The notes beneath the pieces were generated by a model, which ran no database searches, was not told the DNA's origin, and saw only the letters and a list, made by a program, of their open reading frames with translations. From the NCBI GenBank assembly GCA_021307315.1, contig JAJSPD010000122.1, positions 1-64,000 of the forward strand: DNA of 64,000 nt, given 5' to 3'. Shown one piece after another: positions 45,911-58,098 of the stretch. The DNA comes from Bisporella sp. PMI_857 (Eukaryota > Ascomycota > Leotiomycetes > Helotiales > Helotiaceae). How positions within the stretch are numbered: position 1 is the stretch's first letter; each line of letters begins with the position of its first letter. Both the position numbers and the translations under genes were made by a program.

Positions 45911-47804
45911 CTAGGTATCAATAGCGGCAGCACTTTCTATAAGACCTGTCATAATATCCTTATCAATAAAATCAAGCCAGAATACATCGCGCATAGTATC
46001 TTTACGATTAGAATAGATCTTCTGTGCAACCTTTGAAACCTGCCTGTAGCCCACCTCGGCAGCAGGCCACGCACCAGCAACCGCCTTCAACCCCCCTAGG
46101 TTCATGAGTATTTGTTGTTTGAGGTCATGATCAGGTGCCATGGCAGGTAAGGCTGACCAGAGGGATAGGTGAGTAATAGAGGATAAAGCAAGTGCGCATA
46201 TAAAGAAGTGGGTATGTCTTAGTAAAGGTATGGGTAGGGCGACGAGCTTGCTGATATTTGATGCTGCTTGCGCTATCTTCAGTGCGTGTATGCTATCTGT
46301 TGTTGGGCCTAGTGCTTGAGTTTGTTCAGTACAAGACATGCGTGTCTGCACCGCAAGATCTTCTAATCTAGAGAAGTTTCGGTGAAGCAGGATCGAGCTC
46401 CTGAAACTTGAAATCAGCCTTGAACTATTGAGCGACCAGAAGATTTATATGGTTAATACACTTACACATCAGTTATCATGTGAGCCTGAAAAAGCATTTC
46501 GTCGAAAGTGCCGAATTGATCAAAATATGACATTTTCGATTCGAGGAGATGAAAACCCCAGTTGACGAGATATGCGTCTTGTCTGTGTATGGTTGAGTTG
46601 TCTGGGGATATGAGCACGTTTGATTGCAGTATTCGCTCGAGATTCCTAACCGCAGCTATTCTGTACGTGTATGAAGACCACTCGATGTTGTCATCGCTGA
46701 AAGGTAGACCATCGAATTCTTCGATGGTATGAAAGGGAGGGATACACTATCACACAGTTAGGGCTTGATTCAAATGCTGCGTACTGGCGAAGTAGACTTA
46801 CTCCGGCAGCAAATTCCTCCTCTTTACACGGTAGAGGCAAATTAAACATAATGTTGGAGAGGTGAAAAGTGCCTCTTCCATGAAATCCGGCAGCCACCAC
46901 ACTCACGATATAAAGCTCCCACCATGTCCGGCGCAAGCTCTCTTCGTATATGAGTGAACCTAAGTTGTTGAGTACTGCGTACTCTCGCTCGTTCATACCC
47001 AGCTCAAGAGCCAGGCTTTGCGCCCTGATAAGAATTTGGCTTGCTCTCTTCTGATCGTTACATCCATCCAGAGCCAGAGCGAACAACACCATTGCTTGAA
47101 CCATTGATGCATCCTTGGGAGGGCTTGAGCTGGCTAGGATGGAGTCGAATTCTATTGTAAATGAAGTCGGTGACGCTATGGGAACATATCGAGCCCCAAT
47201 AACACAAATTGCTGTCTCTAGATGGCCTATAGAGTTTCCATCGAGAACCTGGAGAAACTCATTACGAGGAGGCAAGAACGGATGTGAGTCGTAGAAGTAA
47301 TGGAAGAATGCTTCAATGCATCGCTGTCTGCAAGCTTGGCCATTTGTTCGAGAGCTCGGGGTCGTTGGCTCCCAATCTTTACTCACTTGTTGAAAATCTA
47401 CTGACGAAGATATTTTGCTTGGAGTATCTCCTTGACTAAAAGTAGTACTTAACAATTCAAGCTCGCCAGGGTTCTGGCTTCCGGTTTCTTCATTATTTAT
47501 CCAGCCTGCCTTGTGAGCGTTTTGGGTCGGTATGATTTGGGTTTGACCTACCGTCCATGGAACTGGATTGTATGCCATTCCTGTCTGACCCTCTATAGCC
47601 ACGTCGGGACTTTAGATATATGCATTTGATTCCTTGGGTAGAGCATCGAGAGCAAATAGGAAGCCTGTCACACTTCAGATGCAAGCTGCGACAAGATATA
47701 CAAGCTGAAGAACCGGTAGGTCTATCATGAGATGCAACAGTCGCCTTCCGGCCCGATGAACGGGGTGATGAGCCTGTTGTCGAGGCAGTAGACTCTGCTT
47801 CCAT
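45911..47804 (-). CDS. Zn2Cys6 transcription factor with fungal-specific domain
   Basis: Exons 47552-47804, 46802-47505, 46466-46746 and 45911-46400 join in phase to 575 residues. The binuclear zinc cluster is complete, with six cysteines at 35, 38, 45, 51, 54 and 61 (C-X2-C-X6-C-X5-C-X2-C-X6-C) and the usual KSRRGYRG after it. The middle homology region starts near residue 150 (RCIEAFFHYFYDSHPFLPP) and includes ALELGMNEREYA and SLRRTWWELYIV, the classic fungal_trans signature. Its targets are unknown. It lies between sulfur-related genes, so a role in sulfur control is possible but unproven. The first intron (46 nt, GTAGGT..GGCAG) moves the frame from the zinc finger to the middle domain. 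Confidence 0.85.
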
Positions 47805-48316
47805 GGCAAATGAGCTAAGAGGGACCTAACAGCTGTGTTATTCTTCTCCGTTTGTCTCTATCTTTGCCTGACTGGAATCCAACTCCAGCAGAAGTGTGCG
47901 AGGAGATATTGTGTGTATAGTTGAGATTGAATAGAACATGGGTAAATTAGGAGAAACTTTCTGCGGGAATGCTATCTTCATCAACCAGTGCAGTTAATAT
48001 TAGTACTACCTACGACAGCTTTGTCAATTATATTTAGTAAACAAAAAAGTCCCAGTGATCTTTTGGGGTTGCCCTAGCCCCTAGCCCCCTGGACCCCTAG
48101 CCCCTGTTACAGTGTTGGGGTCGGCGGAAGCTACGGTGACCATAACATGGGGAGAGACCAGCAAGGTCGCCGAATACCTACCACTATATTAATATTAAGT
48201 ATCCCGTGATGAGGTCGGCGATGTAGATGGCGACTGAGCATTGTAAGCTAGCCCATTTTGCCCATGCTCCACATGGAATAACTTTATGGCATTTATGGGT
48301 AGGATCCATAACCTGG
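47805..48316. other. Spacer with C-rich imperfect repeats
   Basis: This is the upstream flank of the transcription-factor gene. An imperfect CCCCTAG-type repeat lies at about 48070-48106. No gene was recognised. Confidence 0.4.
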
Positions 48317-48680
48317 TCACGGCATTTCGCAGTCGGTGACCCGCGCGGCCCAGTTTATTTCTTCTAGCCGTGGAGTCATTTGTCTCCAAAGGTATTCCGG
48401 AAGCCCGTCCGGCACTTGACACACTAAGGTCACCGGCTCTAATGCCATTGCCTTCAGCATGGTTGCTATTTTGCATAGCGTGCAAATATCGTGCTCCACC
48501 TCCAAGGCTCGAAACAGCCATCCCGGTGTCGTGCTAGACACCACCAAGTCTTCCGAGGGTTCCGACTTATAGGTCTGTTGGGACCGGTGAATAATGACCG
48601 TATTGTGGCTTTTCGCACATACGTCAACTACACTGGAAAGTCGACCTAGAACGCACGGGTCCCTTCACAATCCCGCTGCT
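48317..48680 (-). other. Unidentified open stretch, possible gene fragment
   Basis: A minus-strand frame of about 120 codons runs open and reads like protein, with pieces such as VVSSTTPGWLFRALEVEHDI, VTLVCQVPDGLPEYLWRQM and RLEEINWAARVTDCEM. It has no recognised domain, start or neighbouring exon. Its 5' edge overlaps the opposite-strand reductase relic, so both cannot be intact genes. It may be a decayed fragment. Confidence 0.3.
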
Positions 48681-48956
48681 CTGGGATAAAAAGAAGGAGC
48701 TGATTGTCAACAACGAAAGCGGCGATATCATGCGTATGCTGCACAACTGCTTTCACTATCGCATTCCTCCAATTCGAGGCGAAGCAATCGTTCGGTGGGA
48801 GGCGTCTACCCGAAGAGTCCCAGACCTCAGCTTGATGCTATGAATACTTGGGTTCAGAGTGATATTAACGTTTGTGTTTACGATATTGGAGTGGCAATTG
48901 ATCAAGAGTCCTACGATAGGCGCATCAAGGCCCTATTTTCAACCTTGAAGAAGTAG
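48625..48956 (+). pseudogene. Relic of a glutathionyl-hydroquinone reductase (ECM4/GSTO-like)
   Basis: Two plus-strand blocks match successive parts of the Omega-like GST family. The first (48643-48790) has FTIPLLWDKKKELIVNNESG and DIMRML, the glutathione-binding region. The second (48825-48956) has QLDAMNTWVQSDINVCVY and a tail DQESYDRRIKALFSTL, then a stop. The blocks lie in different frames, the first runs into TGA at about 48841, and no splice sites separate them cleanly. A TYTG-like remnant just upstream is in yet another frame. The catalytic N-terminal CPWAHR part and the C-terminal domain are missing. This is a heavily decayed fragment. Confidence 0.55.
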
Positions 48957-48959
48957 AAC

Positions 48960-49428
48960 CGGTTAGTAATACAAAAGAATTCTATTAAATTGACAGGTGC
49001 CATTGCAATAGTTTATTGATTTGACTTTTGTTACTTTTACCTGCCTGTTCGTTGGTGTCCTCCCTGCAATTATGGCGTGGCTAACGTCCTCGACCTCTTC
49101 TTCCTCGAGCCGCAAAACTGTACAAGTCAATCTTTGATTATTGTTCAAAGATTAATGATCTTTATATATACTAAATACGAATAAAATTAAACCTGTTCAG
49201 TACAAAGGTCATTTGACTAGCCTGGATATGAACAGAAGCGTATTTGGCGTCAAGAAGGGCTTGGGTAGTGGAAGCGAAGCATCGTTCCTTGTCACAGAAG
49301 CGGTGCATACAAATATATGAGTGTGGTTCTTCTGCACTGCTTACCAACACTAGCGACAAACATGAAGCACTCCTATTATTAGAATCCCATAGTTTAGTCG
49401 TGTCAAACCAACTGGCTGTGTGTGGCAT
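48960..49428. other. Spacer downstream of the sulfate permease gene
   Basis: AT-rich; contains the 3' flank of the SulP gene. Small frames on both strands are not supported. Confidence 0.45.
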
Positions 49429-52187
49429 CTAATCCGTACGCCCCTGGTCTTTTCTCCGTGCATCCCGCATCGCCGCATCCACAGCATCAACAAGGTCGAT
49501 GTGGAAGAAGGGCCTGTCAACGCCGTATACAGGCACGAGGCTCTCATGTCCTACCGCGGTAGTACCGTTACTACTACCGCTCGACAGTGTCTGTGACTCT
49601 GTCTCCGCGCCCTCGATTGTTGATTCCTTGGGAGTCTCCTTTTTCTTGTCATCACTTACAGCATTCTCGTGCGGATTGTCTTTCTCCTCATCGTGGGTGT
49701 TGAATGCTGCGGCCCGACGCGTATCGTCGTCAGTGGCACCAGCAAGTGAACTGGCTACCGTATAGGCTGGGGACCAGTGGCCAAGCTCGTCCGGGTTGTC
49801 GGCAGAGGGGTAGCCGAAGCCAGCTACGGCTAGTGTTCGCCGTGTCCAGCGGTTGAGAATTCCTGCAAAGTGCCACTCTACCGCTGCAGGCGCAGCGTAC
49901 CGGTCTAATGTGTTACGAAGGTCTATCAGCCCCTGCGCGCTCGTGATGTCCATGTTGTTGACACTGGCACACTCCAGCACGACAGCACGGAGGAATGGCC
50001 GTGTATCGCCAGCGTGCCCGTGGCCAGGTGAGGGGCCCGGATCGTTCCAGAGGCGGTCCTAGATGAATTTTAGTCGCTGAACGGGATAACAAAGAGAGGA
50101 GTAAGGGGGCTATTAGTTGAGATTGGGCTTACCGTTGCCTTGATCCCGTCATCCGCTGTAGTGCGCCGTGTAACTTTCAAAATATATGAAAGTAGGTGGT
50201 CGATGTGCTGGGCCTGATTGATATAGTTGAAACCCTCGCCGAACCTGTAGATAAAGACACCTGGGTAAGGAGAGTCCACCTTGATATCCGGGTTGGAGCT
50301 GTCCTTCCTATCGAGAGGCAAGAATGCATTCCGGGACGTCAGGACCCCCTCGCTGTCCGTGCTTGGGTGGACATCAACGGACTTCTCTTGAGCACCGCTA
50401 GGAGTGCCATCTGAATCAACTGTCTTATCTTGAGAGTTATCGGAGGTGACCCGGTAGATATGCACTTGCCCAAGAAACCTGCCTTTTGTCCGTGCAAGTC
50501 GAACGAGCGACAGGGCGAATGAAAGACCTATCGTCGCATAAATTGACGTCTCTAGGGACTCGAATAGAGCCAGGATCACTCCAACAATCCAAATTAAAAG
50601 CTCGAATGGCGACAGCTGCCAGTACTTGTACAGGGCCTTTGGCGGCGTTAGTAAATTACTCGTTGCGTGAATGATTAAACCAGCGAGGGCGGCCATGGGA
50701 ATATATTTAAACAATGCCGTCAAGGCATACAGTGCAAGTACCAAAACCATGGCGCTGAACAGGCCTGCTAGAGGAGTGCGAACCCCAGCTTTTGAGAGAA
50801 CTGCAGATGCACCGAAGGACCCGGTGCATACATAGCCGCCTACAAATGGGCCGAAGAAATTGGCTACTCCTTGAGCGAGTATCTCTTGCGACGGAGTGAT
50901 AGTGTAGTTGAATATCCTTCCAAACGACTTCGCAATGGCAATATGCTCAATAATAAGAATGATAACAATTGCTGGAAGCTCCGGAATAATCATACCAAGT
51001 AGATCAGTATCGAGTTTAGGATATCCTGCATGCCTGAAGCCTGACACCAATTTCAATCAGTTGATCTTTCATAAATACATAGTTCTATGCTTTATTTACC
51101 AGATTCTATTTTTCCAACGATCCTAAACTTATATTCTCCAACAAGTGTATTGCGATGCACCAGCCAGCTGATGAAGGTATAGAGTAGAATAGTGAAGGTT
51201 AATCGAAGTGAGGATATGGTAGCCCACATCCGTTTCCTCAATGGCTGTCTGACTTCCATTTTGGCACACACGTCCCGAATAAGGAATAGCAATGCTATCG
51301 AGGTCAGGCCGATAGCTGCGTCGGATTTTGTTTGGCCAAGGGCTTTGAAGGTGTGGGCCAAGACTAAATGAGGCGCTTCTCTTGTGTTGATTCCCCGGAT
51401 GCCGAGGGCGACGGGTAACTGCGTAGACATTATCGTAATACTAGCAGCAGTCACGAAAGCTGAGATGGACACGTATGGGATGAACTCAATGATCCAACCC
51501 AATCTGAAGAGGCCGAGGATGATAAGTATCACACCAGCAATCACCGAAAGGGCTTTTGCTATCTCCTCATGTGTGTAAATACCAGGCTTTTCCTCGCTAA
51601 CATGAGTAATAACCCTGCCAACTAAAAGTGAACCAACGGCAGTCGTCTGAAGTGGAGAAAATAGTCATGTTAACACCTTGTTCAATGTGAAGTAATGGCC
51701 ATTACTTACGCCAATCACGATGTCCTTGGATGTTCCAAACAGCCAGTAGAGTGCAGCGCCAATGAAAGACGTGTACAAGCCATACTCGGGACTTAAATTG
51801 GCAAGAAGAGCGTACGCCATCGCCTGTGGAACAACAACAAAGCCAATAGTAAGACCTTGAGAGTGATTAGAGGTGATCCATGGTAGCGATTATAGCAATA
51901 TAAAATCAGCGCTCACCAGCAATGGCATCCCCAGCCATCCAGTGGAAGTTGTAGCGGCGGATCCATGTCGCAAAAGGGAAGAGACTGCGCACGTAATTTG
52001 CAGCGCCCTGCACTGTAGGAACAAGTTGACGGCTCCACTGTCTGATGGTAGGCTCCTCCTCTAAGTATGTACGTGCAATGACACCCTTCGCGCGTTCCTC
52101 AAGATCCTTGGGCTGACGGACATAACGCTCCTCGGAATCGATATGCAAGACTCTTTTTGTTAGAAGTTGTATGTGTTTTCGAGACAT
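49429..52187 (-). CDS. SulP/SLC26 sulfate permease with STAS domain
   Basis: Exons 51917-52187, 51710-51855, 51100-51646, 50133-51040 and 49429-50058 join in phase to 833 residues. After a ~70-residue cytosolic start (YVRSLFPFATWI), about 11-12 membrane segments carry SulP signatures: GDAIAG|LTIGFVVVPQAMAYA and YGLYTSFIGAALYWLFGTSKDIVIG. A later block has FGPFVGGYVCTGSFGASAVL. The C-terminal STAS domain starts at VFIYRFGEGFNYINQAQHID and includes VLECASVNNMDITSAQGLID, split by a long acidic insert rich in Ser/Asp. Fungal members import sulfate at the plasma membrane. Expression in fungi is usually repressed by good sulfur sources, but no binding site was identified here. Confidence 0.9.
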
Positions 52188-53913
52188 AATGTTTGATTCC
52201 TCTCACGTAATATTTGGTAGAAGAAGATGACCAGGACTCAATCCTGTAGCCGAATGGCATATGAAGACATAAAGTTTTCTCTAATCATATAACATTCTTC
52301 ACGGGAAGTTTAAATGCCAAGAGCAAGGAGCGGAGCGAAGAAGGTTAAGATAAGTCAGAAGTTACTCTCTATACTGGTCATAATAGCGATGTATGCCAAG
52401 CCCAGTCGGCGACCATACGTCAATGACATCTGATTAACCGGCGAGCGAATCGGCGACTTGCCACCTTACCTAACTGTATAGTTTTTTACAGAGGGAAGAG
52501 GAATTGCGTAAGATGGCCTGGAGCCATTTCCAGATTTCCGATACAACGAAGTATCGATGGCAGCAAAGACTCAAATGGCGGTTATTTCCGACTGATCGAC
52601 CTGAACAATTTATCGCTTAAAGCTATTCGACTGAAAGTGTATTGTTTATGTTACGTAAGGCAGCCCCTGAATCATCGGTAGAAGGCTCGCTTGGGCTCAC
52701 CGCCAAGACGCGCAAAGCTCCATGGAGTTAGTCATCAATTGTGGAGAGGTGTTTAATTCTTTTTAAAACTCAATTCAACCATTTTACTTGTATTGATCTA
52801 TAGCTCTACAAGCTTCAATACAATCTAATCTACGCTTTATTGAATTCACGTGCACAACGCAATGGTTTATTATTGTGTTTACAACTTTGATTATACTTGA
52901 GACTGTTGACCCAACTTGAAACTGTGACTTCGAAACATCCTTTACCTAGATGCTCGTTGGTTCGCTTACTAGCTTATCTTGGCATTTTATGTGAATTCGT
53001 TCCATTATGAGGGATGCTACAGCTTCAGCTACACCTTTCCTCCCCAGTTTAGTATTCCCGAATAGAACCTACCTATTAGCCGCCCTACAAGGTCCCAGGT
53101 ATTAGGCTTCGTGACACCTTAATTTTTTTGGTTATTTGAATATAAGTTATTTAGCTAGTTTTTTAACGACTTCGCTTTTAAGTAAAGACTTCTGGTTATA
53201 TTGCTCCAATACACAGTACCAACCAACATGCCCCAAGCCTTTTGCAGAGCCTAAAGCAACCAACACCGTTACACTGTCGCATTTATAGAGCCAGAAAGTT
53301 TGCGGTTTTGAGGCGGAGGGAGTTTGGATAGTCAAGAATGAGGGTGAGGGATTGTTGGCGTATTGTGTGCTTCGCGTGGGTATTATAACTAAGTTGCTTA
53401 AGGCTCCGCCGAAGTAGACTCATTCTGGCACTGTTATCCCTCATGTTTCTGGTTCATCCTCGCATTACAGTGCCGGAGGCAAATCAAGGACCTTAGCTAA
53501 CGTAGATAAACAACATTAACTAGCAAACTCGATTTACCAGCTGATACCATTGTGTTTCAAACGCAGAAGAGAATGCAGTGGCTAGTAGGGTGATATATAA
53601 GTTGCTAGTGGGATATAGAGGAGCACTTGAGTCGCGAAGAAGATATTGTCAAAGGAGATGCGTTGAAAATACGAATGGGTTTCTGATGCTGTATTCAGAT
53701 CTGAGTATTATCAAAAATTTTCCAGACTATCAACAAAAGCTGGGTACCCTCAACTCCCGCTCTTTTTACATGTTTATCTTTCATGTCATATGAGTTCTGT
53801 GCGCGCTAGGTACAAACGGAAAACAGCTATCTTCAAGCGCCTCAATAGGTAATTACCCATCGTTTCTGGCGTTTATAGCATTGCTTGAATAGCCCTTGAT
53901 GAGGCGGTTCTGA
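52188..53913. other. Intergenic spacer, no gene seen
   Basis: The upstream flank of the sulfate permease and a long stretch of AT-rich DNA with only short random frames. Confidence 0.5.
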
Positions 53914-55295
53914 CTAAATCTCAACCTTGACCTCAGCCTCGATCAAGCTCTCAGCAACGCCAGGATAGTTCCAAATAGTTAACACTCTATACCCTGCCTT
54001 TCCAAGAATCTCTCTCCATTGCCCCTCTGTTCTCTCCTTCATCGCGCCTAGCACAAGCATCAATTGATCCATACTCGTAGCAGCCAAACTTGCATTTTCC
54101 TCTGACACCACAATCTCATTAATCAAGACCTTCGAATATCCTTTCTTCAAAGCGGATGTCAGGTTGTGAAGGATCTTGATACAGTCATCATCTCCCCAGT
54201 CGTGTAGTACCGAGTGCAAATAGTAGGCACGAGCGTGTAGGACGGGCTGAGGCGTGAAAAAATCATGTGCTACCGTCTTGAAATTAGTGCCAGGTGTGAG
54301 GGTTGCAATCACCTCTTCCCTGTCTTGAAAGATCAAATATCCTGGCAAGTTACCGTGCTTCTCACAAAGTTCTTGCAAATAGTGACCAAGTCCTCCGCCT
54401 ACGTCTACTAGCAATACAGGATTGGAAGTTGGATCGAAGCCCGCGTAAGGCGCTCAATGGGGTAGAATCCAGGATCACACCATATTGGTTTACCCGCACG
54501 GTAAGCAGACATGTAGTTATTAAAGATTGGGAGGTAAGGGGGGTTTTGGTCTAGCCAAGCGAAAAATGGAAGGGTGGTTTTGTGCGCGAATTGAAAAGGG
54601 CCATTAGTCAGCTCTGTAGGGTTTTTGTAGTTCGTAACTTTGAGATATTCTGGAAATGATGCGAACGATGGACTGGCGACGTCGAAGCTGAAGGCGAGTT
54701 AGCAAATGTATATACGAGGAAAAGAATTCTCTCCTCGTATTCGCTTTGAGCACGTCAGCGGCTTTCTCCTTAATCACATGCATTGAGGACAAGTGCTTCA
54801 ACATTCGTGCTATAACATCATTAGATCAGATTAGGACCTTCAAAGAGAAAGAGGACCTATTTACTAATTAGTGGTAAGTCCACTTTGGCGTTCTCCGCCA
54901 AGCCTTTTGCACTAACACCTTGCTTTCGGCTTTCCTTTAGATATTTGAACATCCCGTTTTCGACACCGATGCGGCAATGAGCATTCCTTGCTGGCTGAGG
55001 ACATCCAACATCAGTAACGTGTTACACGCTCTAAAGGGGTGGGTGGAAGGAAAGAGTGGGGGCGCCTCCGGCTCGCAGGAATTAGTCCTGTGCGGTAATG
55101 CAAAATCTTTAAGTAGCTTACCTCAGCCCATCCCATCCGTTGAATAGCTTCAGATGGCAACTCTAACACTGTAATGAGCTCATGGCTGAGGCTGATGAGA
55201 GACTCTCGTGCGCCAGGCTTGTTCGCTTTCAGTGATTGTACAACATCTGATATGTTGTTCAGTATAGCGGATACTTCTAGTGGAAGGGCAGGCAT
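53914..55295 (-). pseudogene. S-adenosylmethionine-dependent O-methyltransferase with a frameshift
   Basis: Exons start at 55295 (MPALPLEVSAILNN..MGWAE) with introns 54995-55121 and 54810-54864 in phase. The rest covers a dimerisation domain (ENGMFKYLKE, KHLSSMHVI) and a Rossmann core with LLVDVGGGLG (AdoMet site), VAHDFFTPQ, AYYLHSVLHDWGDDDC and a C-terminal GYRVLTIW, as in fungal plant-type O-methyltransferases. His/Asp of LHDWGDD are intact. A single missing base near 54441-54447 breaks the frame between PIERL and GFDPTSNPVLLVDVG. The join around 54690-54720 also lacks a normal intron: the visible GT..AG is only about 28 nt. It is either a young pseudogene or carries assembly errors. No polyketide or other secondary-metabolite gene lies nearby. 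Confidence 0.6.
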
Positions 55296-56090
55296 GGTGT
55301 TGCCGCATTGACTGATAATCACACTGATGTTAGGGATGATTTGGTCAGTAGAACTAAATGCGCAAGAGGATACTTTGAGGAGAGTTCACTGAGCCGAGTA
55401 GAGCGAAGACTTGACAAGTCTCAAGGGTGTGGAGGGGTGAGAAGATCAAGGCAACCACATGTCAAGATAATCCTCGTTCTAACAGATTTATTACAATATA
55501 CGTTCCTTTGAAAATACCCTAGTAACTGTAACGCTACATATTTCTCAAGATATACTCGGTGAGCACCAGATGCACGAGTATGAGCATCCAAATACCTTCC
55601 GTTGTTGGTAGGGTCATGCACGACAAAATTACCAACATCTAGTGCTACCGCAATAATCTAGGGTCGATGCCTGACGCAGTGGCAGAGGCACCGGCTGCCG
55701 CCCCCTGCAGCAATGAAAGAATATCCCAGTAACTTACTATCGAGTTGAATCACGGCAGTCGCTAGTCGCGATTATACCATTTGCAGGCACCGAATTTTCA
55801 ATCGTATTTGCGTGCATACAGGCTTGTGTGCCCTGTCTGCGCCACGCAAGATTGCCGATTATTCTAATCACGTTCCTACATCAACTTAGAGTGAAATCTT
55901 GGGTTCAGTAGATATAGCAATGGATTTTCCAGACGCAGTAGCTGCTTGTGAGTTCTAACACTTAGTACCTCAAGCTCAGATTTATTGACCGAAGAGCAGG
56001 TCCGCAGAGAACTTTGTAAGACACTGAGCCACCTCCTTACATTCAGGTATCTAATGTCCGAAGCGCAATCCTGACGAAATACTCTTCCCT
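55296..56090. other. Spacer upstream of two decayed genes
   Basis: Non-coding, except that the first decayed exons of the lectin relic may start near 55930 (ATG GAT TTT CCA). No intact frame was found. Confidence 0.4.
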
Positions 56091-58098
56091 GAGAAGCTAT
56101 CGCGAACAAGTCGTCAAAGGATCAGCTCTTGACTATGAGAATGCTGGAATCTACACCTCAGCATTGTTTGACGCATACATGGTAGGCTACTGTATCCAAA
56201 CACAACTAGAGTAGGAAGTATTGCTTAACTGTCAATTTTCAGGATTACAAGATGATGTAGAAAGGCATCTAAGAATGTGAGCGGAAATATCTATAACTAT
56301 AGAAAGCATTCTGACATACGCCATAACAGTGACAAGAGACTTAGATGAGGGCTGCGCCCGTATCATGTCTCAGGAATCCACCAACCTTGTTTCATATAGT
56401 GAGAAATTCAAGAAGGATTATGAAGAGAGAATTAGCAATTTCAAAGCAGCTGAGAAGAAACTGGTCACAAGTGTCCGGGCCAATTACTTGCCACTCTTGA
56501 AGAACCGTTACCTCCGGATGCAGTTGTCCCTTACGAGGCTGATATCTTCGGACTGGAGAGTACAAAAAAAAGATTGCAGGTTCGAAATGATTAAGATTGT
56601 CAGAGAGGCAATTTTTCTCCAGTTGTTTTAGGATGTTACTAACTACCTCAAATAGGCGAATGAAGTTGCGTTCAATCCAGAGGTAGCTACAGACCCGTAC
56701 CGTCTCTATAGCAACCTGGGTCCAAACATATTCCAAATGCTCCTCCCGGTAAGGACCAAAATTAACACATTATTCCTTATAATATTCTGAGTATCTTCAG
56801 TCAACGAAGGATACCAAACAACCGCTTACACCCGGAGAGGAAGAGGCACTGAGAAAGGAAACTACGGATGTTATAGAGGCAAAATATCCCGCTGCATTAA
56901 GACATTTGGTAACGTGCTGCTAATTTCAGACATAGCGAGAAACTGCCAGTCAACTAGAGGCACAAAGATTTAAGAACAGATACGAAGCGATAAAGAAGCA
57001 GCAATATGAAGAAAGCGAGCCATGGAGAAAAGCTGGTGAAGAGCAACGAAGCCAGCAGATCCATGCACAGCAGGAGCTACCGAAGCTTGAATATGAACTA
57101 AAACTCGTCCGAAAGAGACAAAAACTTGCTGAAGAAGAACTAGAAAAGCAACAGCGTGAGAAAGAGGAAGAGACAGGAAGAAAGCAAGAAGAGGAGAAAC
57201 AAAAAAACTGGAGGAAGAAAGATGGAAAGAACAAGGTAAGGGAAAGACGAACCCAGCAAACGCCCAGGATGAGGAATGGAAAGGCCTCGTCACCGTCCAG
57301 AGTGGTCGGATATGGGGCTGGTCGGTAGAGATTCGAATATTATCACACGTTCTAAATGACCCATCACCATCCTCGGGTATTATTTTCGGCCTGCATGCTA
57401 TCGGGCAAAGTAATGGTAGGGCAATTCGAGCCCGTTGCGATATCCAGAACATTAAACCAACATGGTTCGATATTCGATTCCCAATGTTTCGATGTGCAGC
57501 GGCACGGATGAGGCCAGCTGACCGTCCGAAGCTGAAAATACGGTATGGGCAAGCAAACACCAATGTACAGCCTCGGGGCTGGCGGGTACCTAAGGCCATA
57601 AAAGCAAGTAGAGGACCAGCGGATGAAGAAATTCACTGCCAAATTACTTTTACAGCACATATTGATGTCCCTATCCAGGATCTGGCCAAACGAATCGCGA
57701 TTGAGACACGGAACATAACGACTTCTGGTTTCCTCCTTACCTTCAAAAAATAGGGAGACTCGATAATCTATTATGCGAACGCTGGTTGGCTTGCCTTCGA
57801 GGCCGGCGCGGAAGGCATTGCCAGCGGCCAGGCAACGTGGAAATCACATCCAGCATATCAAAATCATCTGTTGAAGTTCTCCCGTCCCTTTAATCGTCAA
57901 CCAGCTGTCTTCGTGGGGCTTCGGGAGTTGGATATCGCGGCGAATAGCCACATGAAGGTACAAGTCAATGTAGCGAAGGCGAGGGATAATGGTTTGGGCA
58001 TATTTCTCGGTTCTTACGTTTTGGCCGAAGCTAACTCACAGAATTGTAAATATACTCGCCTTGGGGCATCATATGTGGGGATCGAAGGGACATTATGA
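56090..58098 (+). pseudogene. Decayed coiled-coil/H-type lectin gene
   Basis: A plus-strand series of exon-like blocks. An N-terminal part has SLRSYREQVVKGSALDYENA and ISNFKAAEKKLVTSVRANYL. A charged coiled coil at about 56965-57235 follows (EEELEKQQREKEEE). From 57240 three H-type lectin-like repeats follow; the second ends ITTSGFLLTFKK, TAG, GDSIIYYANAGWLAF and the third has FNRQPAVFVGLRELDI. In the family the position of TAG (57751-57753) is a conserved Trp (TGG). A second break, one missing A in the run at about 57201-57207, separates coiled coil and lectin frames. Earlier exons also hold stops. H-type lectins bind GalNAc-like sugars. The last block ends cleanly at TGA 58096-58098. Confidence 0.6.

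Noticed and set aside
48070..48106. CCCCTAG-type repeat as an internal telomere-like tract
   Set aside because: The units are irregular and do not match the fungal TTAGGG/CCCTAA unit; the tract is too short.
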